Assembly (NCBI RefSeq): GCF_900090105.1
Contig: NZ_FMDM01000002.1
Location: 172,960 to 236,959 of the forward strand
Direction of reading: 5' to 3'
DNA: 64,000 bases
From: Micromonospora humi
GTDB taxonomy: Bacteria; Actinomycetota; Actinomycetes; Mycobacteriales; Micromonosporaceae
The translations under genes and the position numbers were made by a program. The notes under the pieces were generated by a model. The model saw only the letters and a list, made by a program, of their open reading frames with translations. It was not told the origin of the DNA and did no database searches. Shown here in pieces: positions 15,643-25,284 of the stretch. Position 1 is the first letter of the stretch. The number at the start of each line of letters is the position of its first letter.

Positions 15643-17253
15643 TCAGCCGGGCGTGACCTCCCGGCGGCGGCGTGCCACGGCCGAGCCGGCCAGGGCCGCG
15701 ACCGCGAGGGCCGCGAGCGCCACCTCCGGCCACACCCCGACCGTCGTGGCCGGGGTACGCCCGTCACCGAGTCGCATCTGCCGCACCACCGTCTCGGCGG
15801 TGTTGAACCCGGTGGCACCGTCTACCCGCCCGTCGGGGGAAACGAACCCGGACACCCCGACCGTGGAGGACATCAACGCCGCGCGGCCGTGCTCGACGGC
15901 GCGCAGCCGCACCATGGCCAACTGCTGGCGGGCCTCGGCCACGTCGAAGGTGGCGTTGTTGGTCTGCACCACCAGCAGCTGCGCGCCGCCGGTGACGGTG
16001 TCGCGGACGATGCCGTCGTAGGCGACCTCGAAGCAGATCACGTCGCCGAGGGTGGCCGCGCCGGCGTCCAGCACGCCGGGGCGGTCCCCGGGGACGAAGT
16101 CGGAGCGGACCCGGTCGACCTCGGCGCTGACCTTGCGGGCGATGGAGCGCAGCGGCACGTACTCGGCGAACGGCACCGGGTGCCGCTTGGTGTAGACCTG
16201 GCTCAGGTCGGCGCCGCTGCCGGGGCGCCACAGCAGGCCGGCGTTGCGGACCTGCCCCTGGCCGGGGCCGAGCAGCACCGCGCCGACGAGGATCGGCGCG
16301 CCGATCGCGTCGGCGGCCTGGGAGATGCGGTAGCCGGCGCCGGGGTTGCGCAGCGGGTCGATGTCGCTGGAGTTCTCCGGCCACACCACCAGGTCGGGGC
16401 GTTCCTGCGCGCCCCGGGTGACCCGTTCGGCCAGTTCCAGGGTGGCGTCGACGTGGTTGTTGAGCACCGCCTGACGCTGGGCGTTGAAGTCCAGGCCGAG
16501 GCGCGGCACGTTGCCCTGCACGATCGCCACGGTGACGGTGTCGCCGGCGCCGCGTACCCCCGCCGGGACGGCCGGCCCGGCGGCGAGCAGCAGCGCTCCG
16601 GCGGCGGCCAGCCCGGCGATCGGCCGCCACTGCCCGGCCGGCCGGCGCCAGTCCCGCCAGGCGGCGGTGAGCACAATCCCACCGGCGAGCGCGACGGCGA
16701 ACGTGACCAGCGGCGCGCCGCCGAGCGCGGCGAGGCGCAGCAGCGGCGACGTGTCCTGGCTGAACGCCAGCCGCCCCCACGGGAACCCGCCGAACGGGGT
16801 GCGGTCGCGCAGCGCCTCCTGCCCCACCCACAGCACACCGGTCAGCAGCGGCCACGCCGCCCGCCACCGGTCGACCAGCGGCGACACCCAGGCGGTGGCG
16901 GCGCCGAGCAGCGCCAGATAGCCGGCCTGCAGCAGCGACAGCAGCGCCCACGGCAACCAGCCGGTGTGCAGGTTCGTCCACTCCAGCAGCGGCGCGAACA
17001 GCGCCACCCCGGCCAGGAACCCCAGCCCGGTCCCGGCGCGCAACCGCCGCCGGTGCGCCGCGGCAGCCAGCAACGCCACCCCGACCGGCGCGAGCGGCCA
17101 CAAACCGTACGGCGGGAACGCCGCCAGCAGCGCCAACCCGGCCGCTACGGCCGCCGGCACGGCCACCGTCAGCGGCAACGCGCGCCCACCGGCGTGCGGG
17201 CCTGCCCCGTCGGCGGCACGCGGCTGGTCCTGCTCGAGCGTCGTCACCGGCAC
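15643..17253 (-). CDS. lnt: Apolipoprotein N-acyltransferase
   Basis: 536 residues. Multiple transmembrane helices in the first 230 residues are followed by a nitrilase-like extracytoplasmic domain, then a last helix near 505-525. The catalytic triad can be placed at E293 (VVWPENSS), K356 (YTKRHPVPFAEY) and C407 (VICFEVAYD), with a second glutamate at E364. It N-acylates the diacylglyceryl-cysteine of lipoproteins in the membrane. It forms an operon with ppm1 downstream and diverges from the SARP-type regulator. Confidence 0.93.
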   Translation of the reverse strand: MPVTTLEQDQPRAADGAGPHAGGRALPLTVAVPAAVAAGLALLAAFPPYGLWPLAPVGVALLAAAAHRRRLRAGTGLGFLAGVALFAPLLEWTNLHTGWLPWALLSLLQAGYLALLGAATAWVSPLVDRWRAAWPLLTGVLWVGQEALRDRTPFGGFPWGRLAFSQDTSPLLRLAALGGAPLVTFAVALAGGIVLTAAWRDWRRPAGQWRPIAGLAAAGALLLAAGPAVPAGVRGAGDTVTVAIVQGNVPRLGLDFNAQRQAVLNNHVDATLELAERVTRGAQERPDLVVWPENSSDIDPLRNPGAGYRISQAADAIGAPILVGAVLLGPGQGQVRNAGLLWRPGSGADLSQVYTKRHPVPFAEYVPLRSIARKVSAEVDRVRSDFVPGDRPGVLDAGAATLGDVICFEVAYDGIVRDTVTGGAQLLVVQTNNATFDVAEARQQLAMVRLRAVEHGRAALMSSTVGVSGFVSPDGRVDGATGFNTAETVVRQMRLGDGRTPATTVGVWPEVALAALAVAALAGSAVARRRREVTPG

Positions 17254-17385
17254 CTCACCACGATCACGGGCCGAAGGCTACCCGGCCGCGACGTCGACCG
17301 GCCTCGCCGGTGTGCGCCGGGCCACGGACGCCACCGGCCGGGGCCGGGCGGCCGGGCGTACCCGGCGGGGGCGAGAATCGGGCGC

Positions 17386-20300
17386 ATGCACTTCGGTGTC
17401 CTCGGTCCCACCCAGGCGTACGCCGCCGACGGCACCGCACTGCCGGTGGGTGGCGGGCGGCTACGCGCGCTGCTGGTGCTGCTGCTGCTCGACGCGGGAC
17501 GCACGGTGTCGCCGCAACGGCTCGTCGACGGCGTCTACGGCGCCCGGCCGCCGCAGGGGGCGGCGAACGCCCTGCAGTCTCAGGTGTCGCGGCTGCGCCG
17601 GCTGCTGCCCGCGGCGCACATCGAATTCGGGCCGGCCGGCTACCGCCTCGACGTGGATCCGCAGCGCGTCGACGTGCACCGGTTCACCGCGCTGGCCGGG
17701 GCCGGGCGGGCCGCGCTGGCCGCCGGTGACCCGGCGGACGGGGCCAGGCTGCTGCGCGAGGCGCTGGGCCTGTGGCGCGGCGAGCCGCTGGCCGACGTGG
17801 CCGCCGCGCCGTTCGCCGCCGTCGAGGCGGCCAGGCTGCGCCAGCTGCGCCTGGCCGCGGTGGAGGACCGCGTCGAGGCGGAGCTGGCGTCGGGGCCGCC
17901 CGGCGCGCCGCTGGTGGCGGAGCTGCGGGCGCTGGTGGCCGCGCACCCGCTGCGGGAGCGGCTGCACGGGCAGTTGATGCGCGCGTTGCACGGCGCCGGT
18001 GACCGTGCCGAGGCGTTGGCGGTGTTCGCCCGGGCGCGGGAGGTCCTCGCCGAGGAGTTGGGCGCCGACCCGTCGGCGCAGCTGGTCGCGCTGCACACCA
18101 CGCTGCTGCGCGACGACGCCGCCCCACCCTCCGGTGTCGCGCGCCTGCCGACGCCGCTGACCAGTTTCGTGGGCCGGGACCGGGAGCTGGCCCGAGTGGG
18201 TGCGCTGCTCGCCTCGGCGCGGCTGGTCACCCTGCTCGGCCCGGGCGGCGCCGGCAAGACCCGCCTGGCCGTCGCCGCCGCGAGCCGCCACGACACCCCG
18301 GTGTGCCTGGTGGAGCTGGCGTCGGTGCCACCCGGGTCGGCCGTCGCGCCGGCGGTGCTGGCCGCGCTGGACCTGCGGGATTCGGGGCTGCGCGCCGCGG
18401 GCCGCCCCCGGGACCTCACCGACCGGCTGGTGGCGGCGTTGACCGACCGGCGGCTGCTGCTGGTGCTGGACAACTGCGAGCACGTCGTCGACGACGCCGC
18501 CCGGTTGACCGCCCGGCTGCTGTCCGCCGCCCCGGGCCTGCGGGTGCTGGCCACCAGCCGGGAGCCGCTGGGCCTCACCGGCGAGGCGTGCTGCCCGGTG
18601 GGCGGGCTGCCGGTGCCGGCCGGCCCGGTGCCACCGGCGGCGGCCACCGGCTACGCCGGGGTGCGGCTGTTCACCGAGCGGGCCGTCGACGTCGCGCCGG
18701 GCTTCACCCTGGACGCCGACACGGTGGCGGCGGTGCTGCGGATCTGCCGCACCCTCGACGGTCTGCCGCTGGCACTGGAGTTGGCGGCGGCGCGGCTGCG
18801 CGCGCTGCCCGTGGCGGAGGTCGCCGCGCGCCTGCACGACCGGTTCCGGTTGCTCAGCCGCGGCGACCGCGCGGCGCCGGCCCGGCACCGGACGCTGGAG
18901 GCGGTGGTGGGCTGGAGCTGGGAGCTGCTGGACGCCCCGCAGCGGCGCCTGGCCGCCCGCATGGGTGTGTTCGCCGGCGCCGTCGACCTGGCGGCGGTGC
19001 AGGCCGTGTGCGCCCCGGCGGACGACGACGTGACCGACGCGCTGACCGGGCTGGTGGACAAGTCGCTGGTGGAGGCCGCCGGCGGGCGGTTCCGGATGTT
19101 GGAGACGATCCGCGCGTACGCGGTAGCGCGGCTGCACGACGCCGGTGACGCCGCGCGGGTGCGGGCGGCGCACACCGCGTACTTCCTGGACCTGGCCCGC
19201 GCCGGCGACGCCGGCCTGCGCGGTGTCGGCCAGGACCGGTGGCTGCGGCGGTTGGACGCCGCCCGCGACGACCTGCACGCGGCGCTGCGCCGGGCGGTGG
19301 ACGACGGTGACACCGCCACCGCGTTGCGGCTGGTGGCGGCGTCGGCGTTCTACTGGTGGCTGCGAGGGCTGCGCGGCGAGGGCGCCGCGCTGGCCGCCCG
19401 GCTGGTCGACCGGCTCGACGGGGCGCCGGCCGACCTCGACGAGGAATACGCGATGTGCCTGCTGGTCGCCACCCTCGCGGGCGCCGGCGACGCCTCGGCG
19501 GTCGCCACCGCCGGGCGGATCCTCTGGGACCGCGACCGGCCGCCCCGACACCCGTTCCTGCTCTACCTGTCCGGAATGGCCAGCGGCCCGCCGCCGCCGC
19601 ACCGGCTGGCCCTGCTGACCGACCGGGCCGGCCGGGAGTGGCTGCTCGGCGCCGACCCGTGGAGCCGGGCGCTGGGCGCGCTCGGCACCGCGACCGTGCA
19701 CCTGCTGCACGGCCGGCATGAACGGGCCCGCGCCGACCTGACCGACGCGCTCGCCGGGTTCCGGGCACTGGGTGAACGGTGGGGCATGATCCTGGCACTG
19801 AGCACCCTCGCCGAGACCGCCTACCGGGAGGGTGACGCCGACACCGCTGCCGCGCCGATGGCGGAGGCGTTGCGCCTGGCCGAGCAACTCGGCTCCACCC
19901 TCGACCTGGCGGAGCTGCTGCGCACCCGCGCCGACGGGCGGCTGCTCGTCGGCGACCTGGCCGGGGCGGGCGACGACTACCGGCGGGTGCGCCGCATCGC
20001 CGGGCCGGCCGGCGCGCCGGAGCTGGTCGCCGCCGCCGACCTGGGGCTCGGGGAGATCGCCCGCCGCGACGGCGACACGGACCGCGCCCGGGCGCTGTGC
20101 GAGCGGGCCCTCACGCGGTGCCCGTCGGGCTGGTTCGGCGCGGAGATGGTCCGGTTGGCGGCGCAGGTGACGCTCGGTCGGCTCGCCGCCGCCGCCGGCG
20201 ACGCGGCGGCGGCCCGCGCCCACTACCTGCGGGTCCTCACCGCGACCGTCGGGGTGTGGGACGTCCCGACGGTGCTCGCCGCGGTGGACGGGCTGCTGCG

Positions 20301-20517
20301 GCCGCTGCTGGACGCCGGCGGGCACGAACGGGCCGCGCGGCTGCTGGGTGCGACCTCGGCGCTGCTGGCCGGCACCGGCGCGGCCGACGCGCCGGGGCGC
20401 GCGCCGGTCGCCGACGCGCTGCGCGCGCACCTGGGCGCGGCGGCGTTCGCGGCGGCGTTCAGCCGCGGCGCGGGCCTGACCCGCCCGCGGGCGGTGGCGC
20501 TGCTGAACGCCGGCTGA
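17386..20517 (+). CDS. SARP/AfsR-type regulator with BTAD, NB-ARC and TPR-like domains
   Basis: 1043 residues. An OmpR-like winged helix (about 25-75) and the bacterial transcriptional activation domain (about 95-235, VDVHRFTALAGAG onward) form a SARP module. Next is a STAND NTPase with Walker A GPGGAGKTR (K291), Walker B LLLVLDNCEH and a sensor ATSREPLGL. The C-terminal 450 residues are helical repeats. Such proteins switch on secondary-metabolite or export genes. The next gene, 69 bp downstream, starts a DrrAB-type exporter that may be its target; this is inference, as no biosynthetic genes are close. Confidence 0.9.
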   Translation: MHFGVLGPTQAYAADGTALPVGGGRLRALLVLLLLDAGRTVSPQRLVDGVYGARPPQGAANALQSQVSRLRRLLPAAHIEFGPAGYRLDVDPQRVDVHRFTALAGAGRAALAAGDPADGARLLREALGLWRGEPLADVAAAPFAAVEAARLRQLRLAAVEDRVEAELASGPPGAPLVAELRALVAAHPLRERLHGQLMRALHGAGDRAEALAVFARAREVLAEELGADPSAQLVALHTTLLRDDAAPPSGVARLPTPLTSFVGRDRELARVGALLASARLVTLLGPGGAGKTRLAVAAASRHDTPVCLVELASVPPGSAVAPAVLAALDLRDSGLRAAGRPRDLTDRLVAALTDRRLLLVLDNCEHVVDDAARLTARLLSAAPGLRVLATSREPLGLTGEACCPVGGLPVPAGPVPPAAATGYAGVRLFTERAVDVAPGFTLDADTVAAVLRICRTLDGLPLALELAAARLRALPVAEVAARLHDRFRLLSRGDRAAPARHRTLEAVVGWSWELLDAPQRRLAARMGVFAGAVDLAAVQAVCAPADDDVTDALTGLVDKSLVEAAGGRFRMLETIRAYAVARLHDAGDAARVRAAHTAYFLDLARAGDAGLRGVGQDRWLRRLDAARDDLHAALRRAVDDGDTATALRLVAASAFYWWLRGLRGEGAALAARLVDRLDGAPADLDEEYAMCLLVATLAGAGDASAVATAGRILWDRDRPPRHPFLLYLSGMASGPPPPHRLALLTDRAGREWLLGADPWSRALGALGTATVHLLHGRHERARADLTDALAGFRALGERWGMILALSTLAETAYREGDADTAAAPMAEALRLAEQLGSTLDLAELLRTRADGRLLVGDLAGAGDDYRRVRRIAGPAGAPELVAAADLGLGEIARRDGDTDRARALCERALTRCPSGWFGAEMVRLAAQVTLGRLAAAAGDAAAARAHYLRVLTATVGVWDVPTVLAAVDGLLRPLLDAGGHERAARLLGATSALLAGTGAADAPGRAPVADALRAHLGAAAFAAAFSRGAGLTRPRAVALLNAG

Positions 20518-20586
20518 CCGCGGCCTCCCGGTGCCGGTCAGCCGGCGGTGCGTGGTCGGTCAGCGGTGGCGGTGACGCTGGGCGGC

Positions 20587-21564
20587 ATGACGGATGAGAC
20601 GACGGCCGTGCTGGCCGACGGGTTGCGCAAACGGTACGGCCCGACCACCGCCCTCGACGGGTTCGACCTGGTGGTGCCGGCCGGCACGGTGTGCGGGGTG
20701 TTGGGCCCGAACGGGGCGGGCAAGACCACGGCGGTGCGGATCCTGACCACGCTGCTGCGCTTCGACGGCGGGCGGGCCCGCGTCGCCGGGCACGACGTGG
20801 CCACCCGGCCGCAGCGGGTACGCGAGGCGATCGGCCTGACCGGGCAGTACGCGGCGGTCGACGAGGTGCTCAGCGGCCGGCAGAACCTGGTGCTGTTCGG
20901 CCGGCTGCGGCGCCTGCCGGCGCGTGCGGCTCGCCGCCGCGCCGACGAGCTGCTGGACCGGTTCGGGTTGGCGCCGGTGGCGGACCGGTCGGCCGGCACC
21001 TACTCCGGCGGGATGCGCCGCCGGCTGGACCTGGCGGCCAGCCTGGTCGTCCCGCCGCGGGTGCTGTTCCTCGACGAGCCGACCACCGGGTTGGACCCGC
21101 GCAGCCGCAACGGGTTGTGGACGGCGGTGCGGGACCTGGTCGCCGACGGCACCACGGTGTTGCTGACCACCCAGTACCTGCAGGAGGCCGACCAGCTCGC
21201 CGACCGGGTGTGCGTGGTCGACGCCGGCCGGGTGGTGGCCGAGGGCACCCCGGACCAGCTCAAGGCGCGCATCGGCGCCGACCGGGTCGAGCTGGTGGTC
21301 CGCCGGAGCGCGGACGTGCCGGTGGCGGCGGCGGTGCTCGAGCGGATCACCGGCGCGGCCGTGCGGGTGGACGGGGAACTGCGCCGGGTGCAGGCGCCGG
21401 TGACCGACCGGATCGCCGTGCTCACCGCGGTGCTGCGGGCGCTGTCCGACGCCGGGATCGCGGTGGAGGACGTCCTGGTGCGCCGGCCCACGCTGGACGA
21501 GGCGTTCCTGCTGCTGACCGGCCACCGGGCGGAGAGCGACGACCGTGCGGGGGTGGCGGTGTGA
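20587..21564 (+). CDS. DrrA-like ABC transporter ATP-binding protein
   Basis: 325 residues. Walker A GPNGAGKTT, signature YSGGMRRR, Walker B VLFLDEPTTGLDPRSR and a C-terminal regulatory extension (LVVRRSADVPV onward) are those of the daunorubicin-resistance DrrA family. With the overlapping permease it forms an exporter of hydrophobic drugs or lipids. A GTG 39 bp upstream is an alternative start, but the ATG before DETTAVLADGL fits family N-termini. The stop overlaps the GTG of the permease gene. Confidence 0.9.
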   Translation: MTDETTAVLADGLRKRYGPTTALDGFDLVVPAGTVCGVLGPNGAGKTTAVRILTTLLRFDGGRARVAGHDVATRPQRVREAIGLTGQYAAVDEVLSGRQNLVLFGRLRRLPARAARRRADELLDRFGLAPVADRSAGTYSGGMRRRLDLAASLVVPPRVLFLDEPTTGLDPRSRNGLWTAVRDLVADGTTVLLTTQYLQEADQLADRVCVVDAGRVVAEGTPDQLKARIGADRVELVVRRSADVPVAAAVLERITGAAVRVDGELRRVQAPVTDRIAVLTAVLRALSDAGIAVEDVLVRRPTLDEAFLLLTGHRAESDDRAGVAV

Positions 21565-22343
21565 CGGCGCTGACCGACGGGTGGCTGATGGCCGGGCGGA
21601 ACCTGCGGCACGTGGTCCGCTCCCCCGAGGAGATCGTCCTGTACTTCAGCTTGCCGATCATGTTCGTGTTGGTGTTCGGTTACGTGTTCGGCAGCGGCAT
21701 GGCGGTGCCGGGCCACGGCAGCTACCGGGAGTTCCTGCTGCCCGGGGTGTTCGTGATGACGATGCTCTACGGCCTCGGGGCCACCGCGTCGGCGATCGCG
21801 GTCGACGCGGGGCGCGGCGTGGTGGACCGGTTCCGGTCGCTGCCGATGGCCCGCTCGGCGTTGCTGTCCGGTCGCGCCGGCGCGGACCTGGTCCGGGCGT
21901 GCCTGGAGATGGCCACGCTGGTGGTGTGCGGGCTGCTGGTGGGGTGGCGGTGGCGTGAGGGCGTGGTCGCGGCGCTGGCGGCGGTGGCGTTGCTCCTGCT
22001 GCTGCGGGTCGCGTTGACGTGGGTGGGGGTGCTGCTGGGGTTGCTGGTGCCGAACCCGGACACGGTCGGGGTGGTGGTGTTCCCGCTGGCGTTCCCGCTG
22101 ACCGCACTGTCGAACGTGTTCGTGGCGCCGGAGCTGATGCCCGAGTGGTTGGGCGCGGTCGCGGCGTGGAACCCGCTGTCGGCGACCGTGGCGGCGGTCC
22201 GGGACCTGTTCGGCAACCCGGGTGTCGGCGCGGACTCGTGGCCGGCGCGGCACGCGCTGCTGCTGGCGATCGCCTGGCCGCTGGCGTTGATGGCGGTGGC
22301 CGCTCCGGCGGCGGTGCGCCGCTACCAGCGCCTCGGCCGCTGA
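21561..22343 (+). CDS. DrrB-like ABC transporter permease
   Basis: 260 residues with six predicted helices of the ABC-2 type. The segment DRFRSLPMARSALLSGR before the second helix pair is the conserved DrrB loop, and PLAFPLTALSNVFVAPELMPEW is the usual signature between helices 4 and 6. It makes the membrane half of the exporter with the preceding ATPase. The GTG start overlaps the ATPase stop, so equal synthesis is expected. A strong terminator hairpin ends the operon. Confidence 0.9.
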   Translation: MTALTDGWLMAGRNLRHVVRSPEEIVLYFSLPIMFVLVFGYVFGSGMAVPGHGSYREFLLPGVFVMTMLYGLGATASAIAVDAGRGVVDRFRSLPMARSALLSGRAGADLVRACLEMATLVVCGLLVGWRWREGVVAALAAVALLLLLRVALTWVGVLLGLLVPNPDTVGVVVFPLAFPLTALSNVFVAPELMPEWLGAVAAWNPLSATVAAVRDLFGNPGVGADSWPARHALLLAIAWPLALMAVAAPAAVRRYQRLGR

Positions 22344-22360
22344 CCGGCTCCGGGACGGAA

Positions 22361-22390
22361 ATCGGGGCGCGGCCTAAGCCGCGCCCCGAT
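22361..22390 (+). terminator. Hairpin terminator after the drrAB-like operon
   Basis: A perfect 13-bp stem ATCGGGGCGCGGC/GCCGCGCCCCGAT with a CTAA loop starts 17 bp past the permease stop. It may also protect the 3' end of the convergent lysine operon transcript. Confidence 0.85.
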
Positions 22391-22755
22391 GCTCCCAGGC
22401 CCTCCCCGGCCGGTGGGGCGAGAGTGATCGGCGCCGACCTTCGGACCGACCGGACGTGGACTGGCTGCCCCCGCCTGGCCGTTGTCTACTGGCCGTTCCT
22501 CACACCCTGCCCGTACACCGGTAACCGCGACCGGTTCGCGCCGTCCCGCCGACCCCCGCCCGCTGGACCTGGCCGCCGCAACCTTCCGGTCGCTCGGCCA
22601 GCGGACGAGAGGACGAAACGAACAACAGCCGCTTCCCGTGGTAGGACTCAAAGACGGTACGGCGTGCACCCCCGCCGCTGTCAACCCACCCCGGCCTGTC
22701 GTGTGTTGCGCCACGGCGTGTCGCGTCGGCGCGTCTCGATGGGTGGACGCCTCGC
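22391..22755. other. Gene-free convergent gap
   Basis: About 365 bp between the terminator and the end of the minus-strand lysine operon. I see no coding region with actinobacterial codon bias and no tRNA. A minus-strand TTGACA occurs near 22680, with only a poor -10 (TACCGT) 19 bp on, and it would read into the drrB 3' end. Otherwise nothing recognisable. Confidence 0.5.
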
Positions 22756-24090
22756 TCAGGCGCCGAGGTGCCGGCGCAGCACCGCGACGGCCGCGCCCGG
22801 GTGCTCGGCGGCGAGCAGCCCGGCGGCGGCCAGCACGTAGTCGACGTCGACGACCGGGCGGGCGGCGCGCGGCAGCGGCCACCCGCCGGCGTGGTCGGTG
22901 AGCACCGCGTCGAGCACCGCGCCGGCGTCACCCGGGTCGCCGTGGCGCAGCACCCCACCGGAGCCGACGAGCAGCCGCACCTCCCGCAGGTCCCGGCCGG
23001 CGCGTTCCCCGGTCGCCGCGCCGCGGGCGTGCCGGCGCACCGCCACGGTCGCGGCCAGCGCCGCGATCCGCCGGTCCGCGGCCCGCTCGTCGTCCCCGCC
23101 GGGCAGGAACCCCGGGTCGGCGGCCCGCACGGCGGCCGCCGCGGCCAGGGTCTCCTGTTCCCCGGGAGCGAGCAGCCGCTCCTCGGCGGCGGCCCGCACC
23201 ACCCCCGGCGCGGACCACCGCATCCCCAGGTCCCCCTCCACGGTGCGGGCCCGCCACAGGGTGCCGGTGACCTCCCGACCCGGGCCGTCGGCCCGCTCGT
23301 CGGGGGTGAGCACCGAGTACACGTCGGTGGTGGCGCCGCCCACGTCCACCACCGCCAGGTCACCGCCGAGCGTGTCGGCGAGGACCTCCACGCCGGTGAG
23401 CACCGCGTCGGGGGTGGCGGCGCGCACCAGCCGCGCGAAGCGCACCCCGCGGGACAGTTTCTTGCCGCCGATGACGTGCCGCAGGAACACCTCCCGGATC
23501 GCCGCGCGCGCCGACGCCGGCGCCAGCACCCCGATGCGCGGCAGCACGTTGTCCGCCACGGTCACCGGCACCTTCGCGTCGGTGAGCAACGCGTACAGCC
23601 CGGCGCGGGCGTCGACGTTGCCCGCCAGGACCACCGGCACCCGCCAGCGGGCCCGCGCCAGCCGCGTCGCGTTGTGCGTCAACGTGTCCGCGTCACCGCC
23701 GTCGGTGCCGCCGACCAGCAACACCACGTCCGGGCGGGCCGACCGCAACGCCGCCAGCTCCGCCGCGCCGAGACGCCCGGCGGCCACGTGCACCACGTTC
23801 GCCCCCGCCGACAGGCCCACCCGCCGACCCGCAGGCGCGGTGACCAGCGGCTCGTAGCCGATCACGGCCAGCCGCAACCCACCGCCGGCCGACGAGCACA
23901 CGTACCACGGCACCTCACCGACGCCCGCCGACGCGGTGGCCGCGCCGACCGCGGCGTCCAGGCCGTGCAGCACGTCCGTGCCCACCGTCGTCGGCGCCGA
24001 CGCCGCGCCGACCAGCCGCCCGCCGTCGAGGTCGACCACCGCCGCCTTCGTGTACGTCGACCCGACGTCGGCGCAGACCACGGCCCTCAC
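22756..24090 (-). CDS. MutL/GlmL-type ASKHA ATPase, probable aminomutase reactivating or chaperone factor
   Basis: 444 residues. An actin-like ATPase fold shows phosphate-1 motif ADVGSTYTKAAVVDL at the N-terminus, phosphate-2 motif VVDVGGATTDVYS in the middle, and an adenosine-type RLLVGSGGV. This is the family encoded beside glutamate mutase (MutL/GlmL) and B12-dependent aminomutases. Here it ends an operon with lysine 5,6-aminomutase, so it probably maintains or reloads the cobalamin enzyme. That role is inference. It begins 46 bp after kal. Confidence 0.85.
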   Translation of the reverse strand: MRAVVCADVGSTYTKAAVVDLDGGRLVGAASAPTTVGTDVLHGLDAAVGAATASAGVGEVPWYVCSSAGGGLRLAVIGYEPLVTAPAGRRVGLSAGANVVHVAAGRLGAAELAALRSARPDVVLLVGGTDGGDADTLTHNATRLARARWRVPVVLAGNVDARAGLYALLTDAKVPVTVADNVLPRIGVLAPASARAAIREVFLRHVIGGKKLSRGVRFARLVRAATPDAVLTGVEVLADTLGGDLAVVDVGGATTDVYSVLTPDERADGPGREVTGTLWRARTVEGDLGMRWSAPGVVRAAAEERLLAPGEQETLAAAAAVRAADPGFLPGGDDERAADRRIAALAATVAVRRHARGAATGERAGRDLREVRLLVGSGGVLRHGDPGDAGAVLDAVLTDHAGGWPLPRAARPVVDVDYVLAAAGLLAAEHPGAAVAVLRRHLGA

Positions 24091-24136
24091 GCGGCGCCGC
24101 CGGTCGGTCGCGACCGCCGCGGCATCGGCTCGCCGC

Positions 24137-24532
24137 TCACGCCGCCGGCACGACCACCGTGCCGGTCGCGGTGACCGCCACGATCGGGGGATCCAGCACC
24201 TCCGCCGCCGACTCGCCCCGCTCCGGACGGCCCCGGCACACCACCACGCAGCTCAACTCCAGCGTCCGGCTGCGCGAACCCACCCGGGCGACCTGCGCCG
24301 TCACCTCCACCACGTCACCGGCCCGGATCGGCGCGGTGAACCGCACATCCGCATAGCCGGCGAACAGACCCTCGTCGCCGTCGGTGCGGATGCACACCTC
24401 GGTGGCCACGTCACCGAACAACCCCAACGCGTACGCCCCGTCGACCAGATTCCCCGCGTAGTGCGCGTGCGCGTACGGCACGTACCGGCGGTGCACCACG
24501 GTCAACCCCAGCCGGGGATCCTGCTCGCTCAA
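24137..24532 (-). CDS. kal: 3-aminobutyryl-CoA ammonia-lyase (hot-dog fold)
   Basis: 131 residues, the size of a single hot-dog domain. It has the central helix (AHYAGNLVDGAYALGLFGDVATEV) and the strand VEVTAQVARVGSRSRTLEL found in hot-dog thioesterase-like lyases. In lysine fermentation Kal deaminates L-3-aminobutyryl-CoA to crotonyl-CoA. Identification rests on size, fold and position between kamE and the reactivase gene; on sequence alone a thioesterase would also fit. The ATG overlaps the kamE stop by 4 bp. Confidence 0.72.
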   Translation of the reverse strand: MSEQDPRLGLTVVHRRYVPYAHAHYAGNLVDGAYALGLFGDVATEVCIRTDGDEGLFAGYADVRFTAPIRAGDVVEVTAQVARVGSRSRTLELSCVVVCRGRPERGESAAEVLDPPIVAVTATGTVVVPAA

Positions 24533-25284
24533 CTGCTCGCCTTCCTGGAAGTGATCAACGCGTGCACGAGGTAGCTGGCCACCTCACCCGGGGTGGTGCC
24601 ACGCCCGAAGATCCGGTCCACGCCCAACTCACCGGTCATCGTCTCGTCGAAGCGCGGCCCACCCACGATCAGCAGCGGCCGCTTCCCGGCCGGCATCGCC
24701 TCCCGGAACGCCGCCGACATCTCCCGCGTGTTGTGCAGGTGCGCGTCGCGCTGCGTCACCACCTGCGACACCAGCACCGCGTCGGCCTTCTCCTGCCGGG
24801 CCGCCTCGACCAGCTCCGGCACGCTCACCTGCGCGCCCAGGTTGCTGACCTTCAACTCCCGGTAGTACTCCAGGCCCTTCTCCCCGGCGATGCCCTTGAC
24901 GTTCAGGATCGCGTCGATGCCCACCGTGTGCGCGTCGGTGCCGATGCACGCCCCCACCACCGACAACTTGCGGCGCATCTTCTGCTTCACCACCGCGTTG
25001 ACCTCCTTGGCCGACAGCAGCGGGAAGTCCCGCTCCACCACCTGCACCTGGTCCAGGTCCACCAGATGGTTCACCCGCCCGTACACCACGAAGAAGGTGA
25101 ACCCGTCACCGATCGGCTTGGCGTGCACCAGCATCGCCGGGTCCATGCCCATCCGGTTGGCCAACTGCACCGCCGCGCCCTCGGCCCGCTTGTCGTGCGG
25201 CACCGGCAACGTGAACGACACCTGCACCATGCCGTCACCGGTGGTGTCCCCGTACGGCCGCACGACCGTCTTCCGCTCGCTCAT
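24529..25284 (-). CDS. kamE: Lysine 5,6-aminomutase beta subunit (B12-binding)
   Basis: 251 residues. The cobalamin-binding DxHxxG motif is DAHTVG at 117-122, with lower ligand H119. Lysine K130 sits 11 residues after that histidine, where the clostridial beta subunit carries the PLP-binding lysine. The Rossmann-type B12 domain fills the C-terminal half (LLIVGGPRF). With KamD it moves the terminal amino group of beta-lysine, or D-lysine, from C6 to C5 using adenosylcobalamin and PLP. Start and stop overlap those of kamD and kal. Confidence 0.93.
   Translation of the reverse strand: MSERKTVVRPYGDTTGDGMVQVSFTLPVPHDKRAEGAAVQLANRMGMDPAMLVHAKPIGDGFTFFVVYGRVNHLVDLDQVQVVERDFPLLSAKEVNAVVKQKMRRKLSVVGACIGTDAHTVGIDAILNVKGIAGEKGLEYYRELKVSNLGAQVSVPELVEAARQEKADAVLVSQVVTQRDAHLHNTREMSAAFREAMPAGKRPLLIVGGPRFDETMTGELGVDRIFGRGTTPGEVASYLVHALITSRKASS

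Noticed and set aside
17386..22343. Natural-product gene cluster around the SARP regulator and DrrAB exporter
   Set aside because: No PKS, NRPS, terpene or tailoring cluster lies in the flanks; lnt and lysine genes border it.
22640..22690. tRNA-like GAGTCCTACCAC string on the minus strand in the gap after drrB
   Set aside because: No acceptor or anticodon stems can be paired around it.
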